In this document: piece after piece, positions 1 through 13,113 of the stretch
Position numbering within the stretch: position 1 is the stretch's first letter
Layout of the letters: every line of letters starts with the position of its first letter
Assembly: GCA_037176885.1 (NCBI GenBank)
Contig: JAWWNJ010000172.1
Location: 1-64,000, forward strand
DNA length: 64,000 nt
Source of the DNA: Favolaschia claudopus
Lineage: Eukaryota > Basidiomycota > Agaricomycetes > Agaricales > Mycenaceae
Reading direction: 5' to 3'
The notes under the pieces: model-generated
Told to the model about the DNA's origin: nothing
Database searches by the model: none
The model's input: only the letters and a program-made list of their open reading frames with translations
Program-made: the position numbers and the translations under genes

Positions 1-80
1 CTGTTTCAATCTTGTGTGCTTTCAGTCTCCTCCCACCATCTTCGCAGCCCCATCTCTTCAGCCACGCATACACTACATCT

Positions 81-3000
81 ATGCCTCAAGTTCCCTTTCA
101 AGCTTGGACACCCAGGTTGCGTCCCTGGGAAGAAGACGCCACTATATTCTCGTCCGAACCATTTGCCAGCGTCTTTCTGAATTGCTCTAAGGCCCCGCAC
201 ACTCGTTCTTCATCTAGTAAAGACTTCCTTCTCCGGGAGCTTTCACCGGTCTTGAATACACCTGAAAATGTATGTGGCCTCAGACCGTTCTGATTTCCAT
301 GTGCCCACATTAGTGGTTTAGACCGAACTCCTGGACGATTGGCTAATATTCACAATTGGTTACGCCGTTCTTCCCGCTCAAGCACTCGAAGACTGCCGGA
401 AGCTCTTTTTGAATGTTCTTTATATCCGCTTTCAACATGATGGCAATCGACGACAACGTACTGAAGGCGATCAACTTGCTCATAAGGCTATAGAAGCAGC
501 TCAGATTAGTTATATCAAGCAATACTGTTCTCGATTGGTATGTCCTCTGTTCTTATCTCCTTGACTGAAATATTACTCATTCACGACTAGGATGACCGTC
601 CGATTCCGGCTGACTTCTGCTGGGAACAGGACCTGGAGGGTCGGGATAATACCAGTGATGTTGAGGATGAGCTCGAATCCGAAGATGAGGATGAAGATTA
701 CGATAACGACCCCATGGACACTGATTTTCAGCCAGACGATGATCCTGAATCTCCTGATGAAGCTTCAGACGAAGAGGTCTCGGATGAAGAACCTGAAGAC
801 ACCGCCGAACCTCTTCATCCATCTCAAGACTTCATCCGGAAGGTCCCCAAGCCCAATGTTCTACCGCGCAAGAAACCCAACCGCCTTCCGTTTAAGGACT
901 ATCCTGCTCTCACCCGCTCGTGGGCCCGACATATCAACGAGTTCTTTTTCCCTGTTGATCCTTCTGTACGTGACCTAAGCTTCATCTCGACTCACAACTC
1001 ATGGTTTGCAGTCTGCTATCCTGGATGATGAGCAGATCCGTTCAGATCTAGTTGTCATGAAACTAGTGAAAAGATCCAACGAATTCCTATCCGAGCTCAA
1101 GGTCCGTCTATGTTCCTGACTATACTCTTATCTAACATGGCAACAGAACTCACAGTTGTTCGAACTAATGCGTGAGGTTGCCCGACCAGGCAATTTAATC
1201 GAAACAAAGCACCCTCGTATAACTTTGAGCTTCCGTTTTCTCAATTGGCGAACCAGCTACTCGGAGCTGATCTGCAAATGGGTTAAACCAACCTTGACGG
1301 AAGAGGAGTTATAAACGAGTGAGTTGCTGATCTTCTCAGTTTCCTTCATTAACCTGCTCTCTCTCAGACTCTTCCTCAAGCGGATCCCAATTACCCCATC
1401 GACCAAGCAGCCGCTATCCGTCTGCTTGACTCCATTGGTACCAATCCCAGGATGCAGCCTTGGGGCTTCAATCCCATGGCGGTCTTCCTCTTCTTTTCCC
1501 TAGATACATTCCAAGCCAACTGTGCAGAATGGTTGGTGCCCTGCTTGAAAAAACTCCAATATCCGGTGCATTGCAAAGCTAGTCTTCACAAGTTCTGAAT
1601 TCATGCTCTTTTGTAGTGGCTAGAGGGCTGGCACACGGAACGTGTTTATCGTAGCTTGATGAACCTAAAGATCTTCAGCCGACATCGATATTTCAGTGTT
1701 AAAGACAAATTGCCTTTCGAGTCTCGGGACCCCAGATTCCGCACTGTGATTCGGGAAACTGCCCAACTACAGATACTTTATGACCACAGTGAAAAACGAA
1801 TTGTTCAGACCAGCTCCACTAGCTACCCCTGCCACAGTTCCGATCCCTAGTTCATCTTCTCAGTCCCCAGCCCCCAGCCTTGAAGACGACTCCGATGATA
1901 CGGGCTCTGACGAGACTACAGCTCATGATGCTGGGGCCGCTGCTGCTGCGTCACGAAAGAAGCGGAAAAAGGGGTAAACAGAGTGAGACCTCTAAGCGTC
2001 GGGCTCGGCGACGCCGAGCCAAGGAAGAGGCTGAAGCTAGCGGCTCAAGTACACCTCATCTGGAACAGGAACCTGAACAAAAAACGAAACCGGAGCGCAC
2101 CCCTGGAACTTCTACGTCTCACACTCCACCTGCACATATGCCCGCCAATCTCAATGACCTGCCCAACTCTTGCCCTCATTGCGCCAACCTTCCAATGAAA
2201 GAACGCTGTATCCGCTACTATCAGGTCCACTATCGCGATTGTCGTTCATTGATAGGCGGAGCTCTTACTAGTGCTCCTCTCAATGACCGCCTTCAACCGA
2301 AACCTCCTGTGAGCCCGAAGCCATGTCTCGTCTTGTATCCTGGTGCTTATTTTGTGACAGCCCAAACCTAAAGAAGGCGAAAAGCCCAAGCCCCAACCAA
2401 AGCCTCGATACTTTCACCCATACAAGGATCTGAAGATGCGGCTTGTCAAATTCCGACCTTCTGTTTATGAACGCTGCGGCAAAGATGTAGTCCGCTTTGT
2501 CTGGATACATGCAGACCGCACTTGGGAATATGCAAGTTCTATATGCTCTTCTATTCTGTGTCTCTAACAATTGAAGCTAGGTTGGTGGAGTGCGGTTTAA
2601 GCCCTTCTCAGAAGAGACGCTCGAGCAATTGCTGTACAACCACAGTTTGGTTATCGTTAGAGCTATACGTCGACGGGCAATCATGCAGGATATGGGCCTA
2701 TGGCACCATGACTGCTGCTGGATCACGCCAACCAGTTGGGGGTGCTAAAGGCGACACATATGGACCTTATGCGTCTCACCGTGGTGATACTGAAGATGAT
2801 GCCATAGCCCTCTTCCGTGAGGGAGCAGTACGCTGTGATTCTGCTTCTACATCTCTCGTGTTGACATACTTACAGGATGCGGATATTTTGATTGAAGTTG
2901 GCGACACAATCGTTCCTGGGTTACAAGCTGAGCTCACGCGACTGACGAAAATGACCAACGTTAATTATCTAGGTAGCACCGGTGTTTGCAACTTCACATG

Positions 3001-3357
3001 CACCAACTACATCAGCTGCATACATCCGGACTCTGATATCAGCCTTGACGACAAGTTACATGGACGAAAGAAGAAAGACGGACTGGGTGGATTGACTCCG
3101 TGTGTGCAACTTGAGAAAACTGGATGTGGGCCACACGATTATGATTTTGGGCTACGTGCGCTGGGGCGTCGTAGTGAGAACCATGACGAATACTGTGTGG
3201 TACCGTGTTTCTTTTTTTTGGCCCAATACGTCCAATATTGAATGTTCTCAGGTTGTTCAATGGGCGGCATGAGCATGGGACTGACATGCCTGCACAGAGT
3301 GTTATGGCAAAAGCCAAATCGAAGGGTAAACACGCTACTAAGCCCCGCTCGCAATAG
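81..3357 (+). pseudogene. TET/JBP-family 2OG-Fe(II) dioxygenase gene, multi-exon, two frame lesions
   Basis: Exons seen: 81-269, 322-537, 591-965, 1012-1101, 1147-1318, then from 1368, with more to 3357; introns are about 45-55 bp with GT..AG ends. The acidic middle (exon 3) leads to a basic linker and a C-terminal dioxygenase domain. The domain shows GDTYGPYASHRGDTEDD, a Cys-rich NFTCTNYISCIHPDSD with the iron-binding HxD (His codon 3023, Asp 3029), and a final LFNGRHEHGT with the distal histidine after an intron ending near 3251. Mushroom TET/JBP genes share these motifs and often travel with transposons; in that family they oxidise 5-methylcytosine or thymine. An in-frame TAA at 1312-1314 and a +1 shift in the G run at 2738-2742 break the frame. 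Either decay or consensus error would explain them. The start could be 12, 81 or outside the window. The family call rests on the HxD...H spacing and flanking motifs. Confidence 0.65.
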
Positions 3358-3715
3358 TGATGGAGCCCAGCGTGTCAATGCCATTCGTCATGGCTATAAT
3401 GTACGGACTGCTGTAGTTTGAGGACTCGCACTCGATGTTACAAGAAACAAACTGGTTATATAACAAATGTGTAAAGAGAAAGAGTGTGAGGAAAAGATTA
3501 GAAAAGAATTAAAGTAAGATACGTGAGCGAGAGTGGAAAGAAATCAGAGTTCTATGATATTGTAGAGTCCAAGGAGTGCAGGCTTGATGAGGGTATATGG
3601 ATGAAATAGCTAGCTGAGATGCAGAGTATGTAAGATGCGAGAGTCCTGGGTATAAGGCAATGAGGGAGGTGACGATGCGGAGCCAGTAACATGAGCAATG
3701 ATATTCCGAAGATGA
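3358..3715. other. Intergenic, convergent 3' ends
   Basis: No gene seen. The stretch separates the 3' ends of the dioxygenase gene (+) and the next gene (-) and is A/G-rich with no obvious repeat. Confidence 0.5.
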
Positions 3716-5290
3716 TTAAGAATAGTAGTCGCGCGACCAGTAGTCTGCATCGACCTCAATATCAGCAGGGTCCCAGCTCACAAAGTGCTTGTAAATTGTT
3801 GAGAACGGGGTCCAGGGATCGAGGCGCGGGCTGTGTCTTACAGAAGTAGAAGCGTTTTGCGTGTAGGGTGCTCCTGGAGCTGTGTCTTCAGTCGAAGAGA
3901 TACTGAGCACTGGGGACGCTAAGCACAGTTAAAACCAGTGACTAGACAGAAGGGCTAGTGAACTGTCTACCTGGTCGCACTAGCTGCAAGGGCTGCTCGC
4001 TACGAACTGGCTGCTTGCCCCATGCCTTTGCCGACATCTGAGTTGCAGGCGGCATGTCTACTGGCTGGCTGTAAGTCAACTTAAAAGACTATAGCAAAAG
4101 AAACTTACCATCATCACCGTCTGGGTTGACCCATGAGCCTTCGCTCTCAGACGAAGGCTCTGTTGATGCCGTGTCCGACTCGGAATCCATGTACTCAGGC
4201 TCAGGCTCGACGTCCATCTTCCAGCCTTCAGCGTGATCCCAGACGGCAGCTGAGATGGGGGTGGCTTGGGGCTAGATTGTGAAGCGTAATAAAGGTCCAC
4301 GAAATATAATATAACAATGACGAACCGAGGTAGATAGTGCGCGCGGCTGCTTTGCTGTTTTGCCCAAAATAACGTGTAACCTCAGCACCATCTGGATTGA
4401 GAGATGACGAGACGGTGAGAGTTTTTGAGTCCTGAATCAGTAGCTTCCAGTGGAATACAGGTGGTGATGCTGTGGGATTGGCCTTATACCAACGGTCCAA
4501 ATACTGGAAGAAGCTGACAAAATCTCCGCGAAGCCATCCATCCATCTCCTCAGCTGACAGCCTGCGGTCGATGCTGTATGGCTTGCGAAGACCGTTAACG
4601 GCCAGCCCCCGTGACTCATACAATGATATCATCGTTTTCTTTGGGCAGCTCATAAAGACTGCCTTTCTCGTCGATCTGCAAGATGCTTTCAGTGAAAAGA
4701 AAAAACCATGCTCACCCACATCAGCTTAGATAACTTACCGGTTCAGTGGGCACGATGACGACTTGACCTAAAGCCAGAATTTCGCCTTCACCTCGAGTCT
4801 TCTTCTTAGTCTTTGACTGTAAAGGGAGACAAGTGAGGCTGGAATAGAAAGACAATGTTGAGAGAGGTATACCTTTTTCGAGGGGGCAGGACCAGTGGCA
4901 TCATCCGAGACGACACGCTTGCGCTTCAGACCGCTACTGGTCTCAGCAAAAGCGACCGCCTTAGCTGAAGAGGCCGACGGCCCCCCCCAACGGAACCACC
5001 TGCTGCGAAGAGACTGGCTTTGATTTGGATGAGGAGGCTACTAGTTGAGTCGAGGCAGGTGCTGGGGTTGCGGTCATAGCGGGGAGCCATCCACTTGGCA
5101 ACAATAGATGAAGGAGTGGCATTGGGTTGTGCGGCGGGGTGTCAATGGTGTGCTGAGCTCGGGATGATACCCTTCCGGGGTGAACGCAAGTACAGGTAGT
5201 AGGATCGGTTGGTGAAGGGACGTGGCGACGACAATGACATTGGTGACCACGGGCGTCGACACCAGAACAATAAAGAGGGTTGAAAGTCAT
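3716..5290 (-). CDS. Unrecognised multi-exon protein with Cys/His-rich N-terminus
   Basis: Read from ATG at 5290 toward 3716. The first residues hold C8, H16, C18, H19, C20, H23 and CTC near 33-35, a spacing that could bind zinc. A Ser/Thr/Pro linker follows, then a basic patch (KRKRVVSDD) that could be a nuclear signal. A folded-looking segment around 4719-4280 contains RRLSAEEMDGWLRGDF, followed by an acidic Ser/Glu stretch near 4200-4110 and a C-terminal exon 3910-3716 ending SRDYYS. Introns are short. The frame shifts by +1 at a C8 run (4981-4988, plus strand); one base fewer would join the linker to the basic segment. I do not recognise the family. It is convergent with the TET/JBP gene. 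Confidence 0.5.
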
Positions 5291-6346
5291 GAGATGAGAG
5301 AAGATAGGCCAAATGAGTGTCAGAGGTAGGAGCTTTTCAAAGAGTGAGAGAGAGACGAGAGAAGAGAGAGAAAATGAGCTGATTGTTTGGCTTGTTCCTT
5401 ATTTAAACAAAGGTGTCTGCTGTCGTTTGCCTGAGACTGTGGCCGACGGCTTGACTCCGTCATTTCGAGTTGCCCGCTAAAGCTTATTGGAAAGCCTTAT
5501 ATGGAGGTTACAGCATAATGGCTCGGACGACCGGGTCCATTGTTACACAGTCACGCCGCAGAACTACAGCGATCATTAGGGTTAGCACAGCCTCCCAACG
5601 ACGATATCGACAATATCTTTCTCTTGCCCAAGTTGCGATATATTTTCCCTTGTGAGCCTCACTTTCTATATATTTTGTCTCCGAGATATATATCCAAACT
5701 TCAACTTTATATATATCTGACCTCCGACTTTCTATATCTCACCTCGCCACAGATATTGGTTTCTCCCCACCTGGGATATTTTTCCACCAACTTGCACTAT
5801 ATACTCGCAAAACCGTGATATATCGGGTTTTGATTAAAACATCACTTTGACCGCCATAGGATTTCTTGTTTTCGACCTTCGGGGCTCACAGGACATTGAT
5901 TTCAGCAAAATCAAGCTGGAAGTCATAATTTCTGGCAACGAAACACAGGGCTCTGTTAATATTATAATACACCCGCTTATACCAAGCAAACGTCTCACAT
6001 AAAGCGTGGTATTCTGAGCCACCGTTCAGCCTGCAGAGCGAGCTGTATGTGCCGTTCTTGAGGCTTGTGACGATTGTGACATGCGTGACGAGGAAGCGAA
6101 ACCGGTTGACTTCTGGTCCAAATTTGAGCCTGAAGCGAGATTCCAAGGTAAAAAGTTTGTTTTTTGTGCTGTGGTAGCGCTTGGAGGTGTTTTCCATGTT
6201 TTCTTTTACTACCTACATCCCGATGGTATGCCATTCCCACCTCAATTGCCCGATATCATTCGAGAGATGAGGAATTTCCTAAATATTTTTACAGATCCAT
6301 GCTACAAGACATTATTTGAACACTTTCCTCCCTTATGTCCATGCTT
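5291..6346. other. Gene-free stretch with AT-rich low-complexity block
   Basis: 5300-5400 is a purine-rich leader upstream of the minus-strand gene. 5640-5830 repeats TATATAT/GATAT words (ctttctatatatt, gatatatatcc, atatatctgacc). From 5830 to 6346 short ORFs occur on both strands but none has protein-like composition or family motifs. I see no gene. Confidence 0.4.
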
Positions 6347-7866
6347 CTACATCGTTGTGGAACGCAGAAACCGACGGAACATGCGGGAAGAAGGAGTTTG
6401 ATTGGGGGCAAACAAGGCCAAAGCTGCCGCTTTTGGCAAGGGCAATGCCCGTACCCAGACATAGGGCTTTGGGGATTTGACAGGGAAAGTGGGAAATCTG
6501 CAGGAGGCCTGCGTCATAGGTGGCTGTGTAGTGCCAAAAGAGGGAGTTCCCCTGACATCATCCCCCCCTTGGAATGCGGCGCCTCCACGCATAGATCGCA
6601 CCTGAGCTGGAGTTGAAGAGCGGTCACGGAAGGGAAGGGAATCGAAGGCAGTGACGGCAATGGAGCGAGGTTTGGAAGGGTATTTGCGGTAAAATGCAGT
6701 GACAACGTCCGGGGGCAAAGACATTAGAGTGCTTCACCCATTGATCATGGGACGGGTCATAACCCTTCCAGCGAACCCAGTACCATAGACTCCAGTAGCG
6801 GATCTTGGCATCCAGTATCTCCTCAACTTCCCATTGCTTGTCACCAGGAAGGTCGAGGACGGGGTGGCGGCTCTTGGTGTCTGGGGCGAGTGGGGGAATG
6901 GATCGGCTTCCACAAGCTGGAGTTTCACGACAGGGAAGACAGGATGGAGGGCAGAATAGCGGGGCGGCAGCAGCTCCAGTTTGAAGGCACCATTACCAAC
7001 AACCTTCAGAACTTTCAAGGGGCCGATACGCCGGTGGGAGAATTTCACCGAAGGGCGGGTGGTGCGGATGTCTGAGGCATCAACCCACACCCGGTCGCCG
7101 ACCTTGATGTCTGGAGCTGGTGTCCGCCGGCGGTGGTGTCCGCCGGCGGTCATAGTACTGCTTGTACTCTGCCTTGGCCTTGACGAGTGCCGCCTTTGCC
7201 TCGGAAACCCCTGACGCAATCCGATCGTGGAACTCGTTTACAGCCTCCAACCTAGAACGTGCAGCGTGGGGCTCAAAGCCCATACGTGGAAGCCGACCAG
7301 TGTCCGTCATGAACGGTACCTGCTGCGTGGAGGAGTGCATGTGGTTGTTGTACGCAAACTCCGCTGCAGGTAGTAGCTCATCCCAGTCGTCCTGCTTGTA
7401 ATTGGTGGAAGAGCCGGACGTACTGCTCGAGTTCCTGGTTAACGCGCTCTGTTTGGCCATCGGTCTGCGGATGGTAGGCCGTAGAGGTGGCTGGGGTGAC
7501 CCCAACGAGGCGCCAAAGCTCGCGCAGTGAACTCTGCGATGAACTGGGTGCCACGATCCGAAATGTACTTCTCCGGCAGGCCATGGTGGCGCCAGACGTT
7601 CCGGTAGTACAGCCGAGCCGCGCCAACTGCGTCAATGGGTGGTGTGACACTCCATGAAGTGCGCCTCTCTTCCCAAGGGCACAGACAACGACCATGACTG
7701 CATCGTATCCATGGGCCTCGGGAAGCTCGACAATGAAGTCGACTGAGACGGTTGTGCCAGCGCTCCTCGGGGATCTTTGTGGGGTGGAGCTCACCAATCG
7801 GCAGTTTACGAAGCGCCTTGGTGCATCAGCACAAGTCACAAGTCGCAACATACCGGCTGCACCGGA
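6347..7866 (-). pseudogene. Ty3/gypsy chromovirus pol tail: integrase plus chromodomain, 5'-truncated
   Basis: On the minus strand the order is: remnant of the integrase zinc arm (YVATCDLC), linker [17 protein letters not shown], core pieces [38 protein letters not shown] (the NPQ/E region) and [17 protein letters not shown], then the GPF/GPY-like VGDRVWVDASDI and RIGPLKVLKVVGNG, LHPVFPVVKL, a chromodomain remnant WYWVRWKGYDPSHDQW near 6770-6730, and a tail. Several frameshifts separate these blocks and there is no reverse transcriptase, so the copy is dead. Its upstream end stops abruptly near 7866, where the helicase sequence begins on the other strand. No LTR was found. Confidence 0.85.
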
Positions 7867-10089
7867 AGACTGGCAAATCCACTTGATCATACGGATTCTT
7901 CGGGGTTACGATTCAATATTTCTGGCAGGCACAGGCTACGGAAAAAGCTTGGTTTTTTGAGGGGGTTGCGGTACTAGGAGCAAGAAACAAGCTCACCATC
8001 ATTATCTGTCCTGTGAAAGCCTTGGAAGCGGACCAAGTACGTGTCATTGCCTGCTGGATGTCAATAGACATACTAAATGCAATCTATGCCTTCACAGGTT
8101 AGACAAGCTGCTGAAAAGGGAATCAGCGCCGTCGAAATCAACGAGGACAATACCAATGATCCTGCTGTGTGGCGAAAGGCCGAAAAAAAGCGCTCAATTA
8201 GTGTATATCTCACCCGAGATGGCGCTGTCAGACAAATTTGGGAGATTGTGGATGGATGCCAAGTTCCGTGCACGAGGTCAACGCGTTAATCGTTGACGAA
8301 GCGCACTGCATCGACGAGTGGGGGGAAGAGTTTTGCCCCATGTACCGTCAGGCTCCATCGTCTGCGCAGTTTCACCGGGCAGGAGGTGCCATTTGTTGCG
8401 TGCACGGCCACCTGCGCAACGAGCACTTTCAATATTATTTGGGACTCACTGGGCTTTGGACACCGACCTTTCTGGGGTCTTGACGCGGGCTCTGACCGCG
8501 CGAATCTCTTCTTCTTAACCCGTACTCTTACCAATCCACAAAATCCCATTCTCGACGTTCTTGACATCTTGCCAAAAGATCTCGACGAATCTTCTACCCC
8601 ATCTTGCATCCCGAACATTTTGACGTATCACAGCTCGGTGGCGGGGACGACGGCAGGAAAAGCGGAGTGGAGACGTGCCTTACCGGCTCACTTGCGCAGT
8701 TGCGTAGTCTCATATTCTTCCGACATCTCAGAGGCGAAGAAAAAAAGACATTTGGGAGGGATTTCTGTCGGGCCGTTACCGCATTCTGTGCGCTACTGAT
8801 GCTGCTGGAATGGGTTGCAACGTCCCTGACGTCGAATATTCAATTGTGTTCAAGTGTCCAAAGTCTCTGGCAGTTCTTGTTCAGCGGTGGGGGTCGCGCG
8901 TGTCGAAAGAGGACGGGGATCGCACTTGTATGGTCTTCGTGCAGAGCTGGGCATATCGGCCGGCTCCCCCAGAGGTCGGACTGGCAGTACAGCGGCTGAA
9001 GGGCAAAGAGAAACTGCAGATTGAACCCCAGTCTCATACGACGTCGCGAGCAAAGCTGGACACAAACCTCGAGGCTTTCATCAATTCCGGGGCTTCCACA
9101 GAAGGCAAGTCTGTTCCAATCGTTTTCATTTACGAGAAACTGAAGCTCGGCATTCCAGAATGCTCCCACGTATTCCTCAAACAACGCTTTCGGCCAGAAA
9201 CTGGCTTGGATTTATACACCTCTCTAAATTCTACGATCGCGTCGAAGTCCGGATCCGTCTCCGGCCAGTCCCCTCATGAATTAAGCTGGACCGTTCTTGA
9301 CCTCAACCGAACCCCCCCCACCCGAGCGGTGCTGTGACCATTGCAATCCCGGGCTTTTTGATTGGTGCAAGCCTAATTCTAGAGATCCTCGTATACTCAA
9401 GTACGAGTCGGATTTCATCCACTCACTCCCCCCTCCTCCCTCCCGACCCTCCTCTCCTGCCTCTGTGATGTCGGACAGCGGCTCAGCGGCAGATTCACTC
9501 GGATCTGTCGAGTTTGAGCCTGTCAAGGGCAAACAGACAGTCTCCAACGAAGACAAGGCTTCGCTCCGTAGCGAGTTGATTGCCTGGCGTAAAGACCGAC
9601 ATTTTCGCAATGGGAAATGCCCGTACATTCCGTGCGAAGTTCTTTTACCTCCAAAGCAATTGGAAAAAATTGTCTCGTCGGCAGCAACGTTTCTGGGGAA
9701 AGAGTATTGTCGAGCCTCGACATGTTTTGAAGGTGGTTCCGTGGGATATGGCTCCAGCAGCTGATGTATCAGAGGTCTGCGATGTCATCTCACGCTGGCG
9801 TCTGACACTGGACATCGTCCGTACCCCACCATCTGCGCGTCGTGCCCGCAAACAAGCTCGAGCACACGGTCCTCCTCCAGCTCCACCACCCTATATTCAG
9901 TTTACTTACTCCCGCACATTCCAGCCCATCTACACCCCGCGGTCGCGGCGGCAGTCTTCGAGGAGCCCGAGGAACATCCCGCAGAACGAATTCAATTCGT
10001 CCACCTACTTTCTTGACTCAGACCCCACTCCCGTCCGCACAACACACCTCAAATCCATTTCCCACCCCTACTTACGACGATTTCTTTAG
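7866..10089 (+). pseudogene. RecQ-like superfamily 2 DNA helicase, frameshifted
   Basis: Visible motifs in order: motif I region AGTGYGKSLVF (7930-7957), ICPVKALEADQ (motif Ia), intron 8038-8098, ISPEMALSDKF, motif II VDEAHCIDEWG (DEAH box, about 8290-8325), motif III FVACTAT, then GMGCNVPDVEY and LVQRWG (motifs V/VI; the usual GRAGR after RWG reads GSR). After the helicase core comes PERCCDHCNPGLFDW, a Cys cluster typical of mushroom RecQ copies, and a Ser/Pro-rich tail ending with SEVCDVISRWRL. Frame breaks occur at the T6 run 7953-7958 and the C8 run 9312-9319, each repaired by one base fewer, plus others near 8330 and 8750. The N-terminus is missing at the junction with the chromovirus remnant. 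Confidence 0.8.
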
Positions 10090-10255
10090 TGGTATTGCTT
10101 CTTCTCACCCACCCCGCTTAGATTTCCTATTCCACCTTCCGAGTCGTCGTCCCCTTTCCCTCGTACCTCACAGTAAAAAATAAATTCATTCAACCCCGTC
10201 GAAATCTCCGCCCCCACCCAAGGCCCCCGAAATATCGGCTACACCCGAATCACTG
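10090..10255. other. Intergenic between convergent genes
   Basis: Short pyrimidine-rich stretch between the helicase remnant (+) and the DUF6589 gene (-); no other feature seen. Confidence 0.4.
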
Positions 10256-13113
10256 CTATGTAGATCGGTGTATGTGTCGTATGTCAAGGGGGTTCCGTGC
10301 CAAATTGTCAAATACAGTGTGTGTATCAAGAGTAGTGTCGCGCGGTGAGCTGGCAGTTACAGCGGCGGGAGGATAACCACCAAGCGCTGGATCGAATGTT
10401 GTTGACTTGATGAAATCCTTGAACTTTCCGTTCCATTCCTCCGCACCTTTCACGAAGACATCGATGATTGCAGATCTCGGGGCTTCAGGCGGCTTGGAGT
10501 TTTGTGCCGCATTTTTGCGCACTTTTTTGGGAGGGGCAGGAACAAAGTGCGGAACCTTGCTGACAATGTGGAACTTGCGCCGTTGCATCTCTGTAATCAG
10601 CGCTTCCATATCCTGGGTGAATTTCACCTCTTTTGATTTGCGAGCACGATCCGGGTCTCCAAAAAAATTGGCAACCATGTGTGTGAGGTCTCGGAATGCT
10701 TCCACACAAGCAGAGCCCTTGCGCATTATATATTCAATCGTCACACCAGAACCGGAGGCGATGAAAACACGCTGGAAAGTTATATCTCAATCCATGTCCA
10801 GTTCTGAATCAAAGAAATACAGCGTACCTTAAGTTGAGACGTTCGAGGGTACAGATCAGATGCAATTGAACGACCACGAATTCCCCGAGGATGGATGAAC
10901 CAAGAGCGTTCCAGTGCACGCCGTGATTTATCGGAGAGCTCGTATTTCCAGCGCACGAGAACTTCCACGCATTCCCGCGCATAATTGTGTTGGCCGACAC
11001 CGCGAAATGCGAGTACCCAATACCTGAGCACTCGAATCAATTGGCCAGGATCTGCAAAAGCGACGGCTTCCCAAACATGCAGAAGAAAAGGGCATCTCAA
11101 ATAAAATACACAGAATGAGCCATCCACTCGTCGCCTGCAGCCTGTGCGGCTTGTGCTGCTGTAGCTGTAGCAAACTCAGTCGAAATCCGCTGGGAAATGG
11201 CTTGTATATCTGCTAGTGATGGCCGCCATTGTGAAAGTTCAGAGAAGCGGGTGAACCCTTTGATAACCCTTCAAATCATTGAGTTTCGGTCAAGCAGGTA
11301 GCAGTGGAATTCACGTACATTACACAATGTAAAATACGAGCAATCAACGAATGTCGAATTAAGGACTTCGCAGCGGCGTAGTTAGATTTGTTGACATCCC
11401 ATTTGCGATTTAAAAGACCCTTGTGTGCTGCGAGAGATCCAGGATCCTCGACTGCATGTCCGTAATGCACCCGCATGAGCATATGGGCTGACTTGAAGAG
11501 CAAAGTGGAAGGGAGCACTCAGCTCCTGGACGTATTCCAACCGCTCCATTGGATTGATGTCATTCGTCCGGTCCCGGCGTGCAGCACGCAGGTTGTTGGA
11601 AGATAGCCAGTCACCGACAAAAATGCGTGGGATTGATGACCATGTTGCCTCTGAGAGTGTGCTCCGCTGTTGTGCCTCTTTCAAGAATTTCACACCACCC
11701 TTCTTTGAACCCTCGTTGACGTCGAAAACTCCGAATGGTCGGGGCGTCCTGAAACGGTGGGAGGCAAGGGCCGATCCATAGGTAGCATAGCAGACACCCC
11801 CTGCTGCAATGTCCGCCCTCTCTGACCACTTGCTGTTCCCCGGGGTGAAAGCAAGTATCATTTCGGCGATGAGAGCAACGAAGGTCTGCCCAACAACCTT
11901 GTCATCAGCGGCCGTGGGCAGGACGTCCATGGCGGGTAGCATTTGCCCGGTGTCCACGGAGAGCAAGTTGTTCCGCAAGATCGCTTTCCGTGAACGGGCT
12001 CAACGTCTTCGACACCGACAACGGCAGAATTTGTCGCATTTATCATGTCATTCTTGTTTGAAAGGCGCTGCTGAGCCTTGCGGAGAAAGATATTGATGTT
12101 GTCGAAGATGGTTAAAATAAACTTGACCACTTGTCATGAGCTGCACGGCTAACTGGATAGCATCTTCCGTAATTCGGACTTTCAGACGTTCGACAGTGTG
12201 GCTAGAAACACAGATGCCTGCGTTGCTCAGCATCAACACAACACGAGCACTGGTGCCCGAGATTTTGAAAAAGAGGCCGAGGATAAGGGGGAGTAAATTG
12301 GTAGCGCGGTTACGGACAAATGCTAGCATGGTAATCGTCAAAAGAATGGCCTGTAAATCGAGTCAAAATTTGTGATTTTCAGACAAGGTAAAAATGACGA
12401 ACAAAGACGGGATTCCGAGAGAATCCAGGATACTCTTTTTGCCAGCTAGTCCCAGCCGAGTCCCCGAGACCTGCTTCACCCGACTCCAGCGGGTCATCAT
12501 TGGGATCATCGACCCAATCCTCCTCCTCGCCCTGCATCTCCTCGCCCGCTTTCTGTTTAGGCCGTTTCCTCCATGCATTTGGAGAAGCTGAGAATGTGTG
12601 CAAAAGTCCCCAAGTAAACGGAGCCAATCCTTTGATTATCTCGATGAGTTTCGATGGGTGGAGCAAGTCTCGGAGCTGCTGAATGGTCAAGGTTTTGACC
12701 CTGACTTGGAGAAGTGGACTGGTAATGATTCGATTGCTGTCCTCGAAAATTAATTCGTGGGCACAGGGGACTGTCATGTCCCGAAGAAATAGTTGCGCTC
12801 GCGGATACCGATCGCCATCGCGCCACAGCGCAAATAACATTGCAGGTCCAAATTGCTCTTCCAAGCTGTGATTGGTCGGAAAATAGCCCATGAAGTGCGA
12901 GACAGCGCGAGTAACTCGAGGAATGTTTGTAGTGAAGAGCCAGTAGAGTAGTTGTCGTACAGATATAGAGAAGAAAATCGTGAGCGAGAACACGAGCTGA
13001 AATTTGGCTTCAGGAGTCAGAGTCTTCATCTCCTCTGAGCTGAATTTTGACTGCCAGTAGTCGTTGTCATACTGGAGAGTAGCCAGGGTGAGAGAGCTAA
13101 CCGTGTGTTGCAC
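10256..13113 (-). CDS. DUF6589-family protein, multi-exon, possibly frame-damaged
   Basis: Exon pieces on the minus strand: 13113-about 12393; about 12345-12060; 11978-11382; 11518-11276; 11173-10780; 10744-10256. Family landmarks are FDNINIFLRKAQQRLSNKND (near 12115-12060), IPRIFVGDWLSSNNLRAARRDRTND (11640-11560), MERLEYVQELSAPFHFAL, and VHYGHAVEDPGSLAAHKGLLNRKW (about 11475-11400). The C-terminal exon ends with a KGAEEWNGKFKDF segment and a basic KKVRKNA patch. DUF6589 proteins are numerous in Agaricomycetes and have no established function. The reading frame slips near 12115 without a clear intron, so this may be a pseudogene. The start at 13113 is the first ATG of the longest opening exon. 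Confidence 0.65.
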
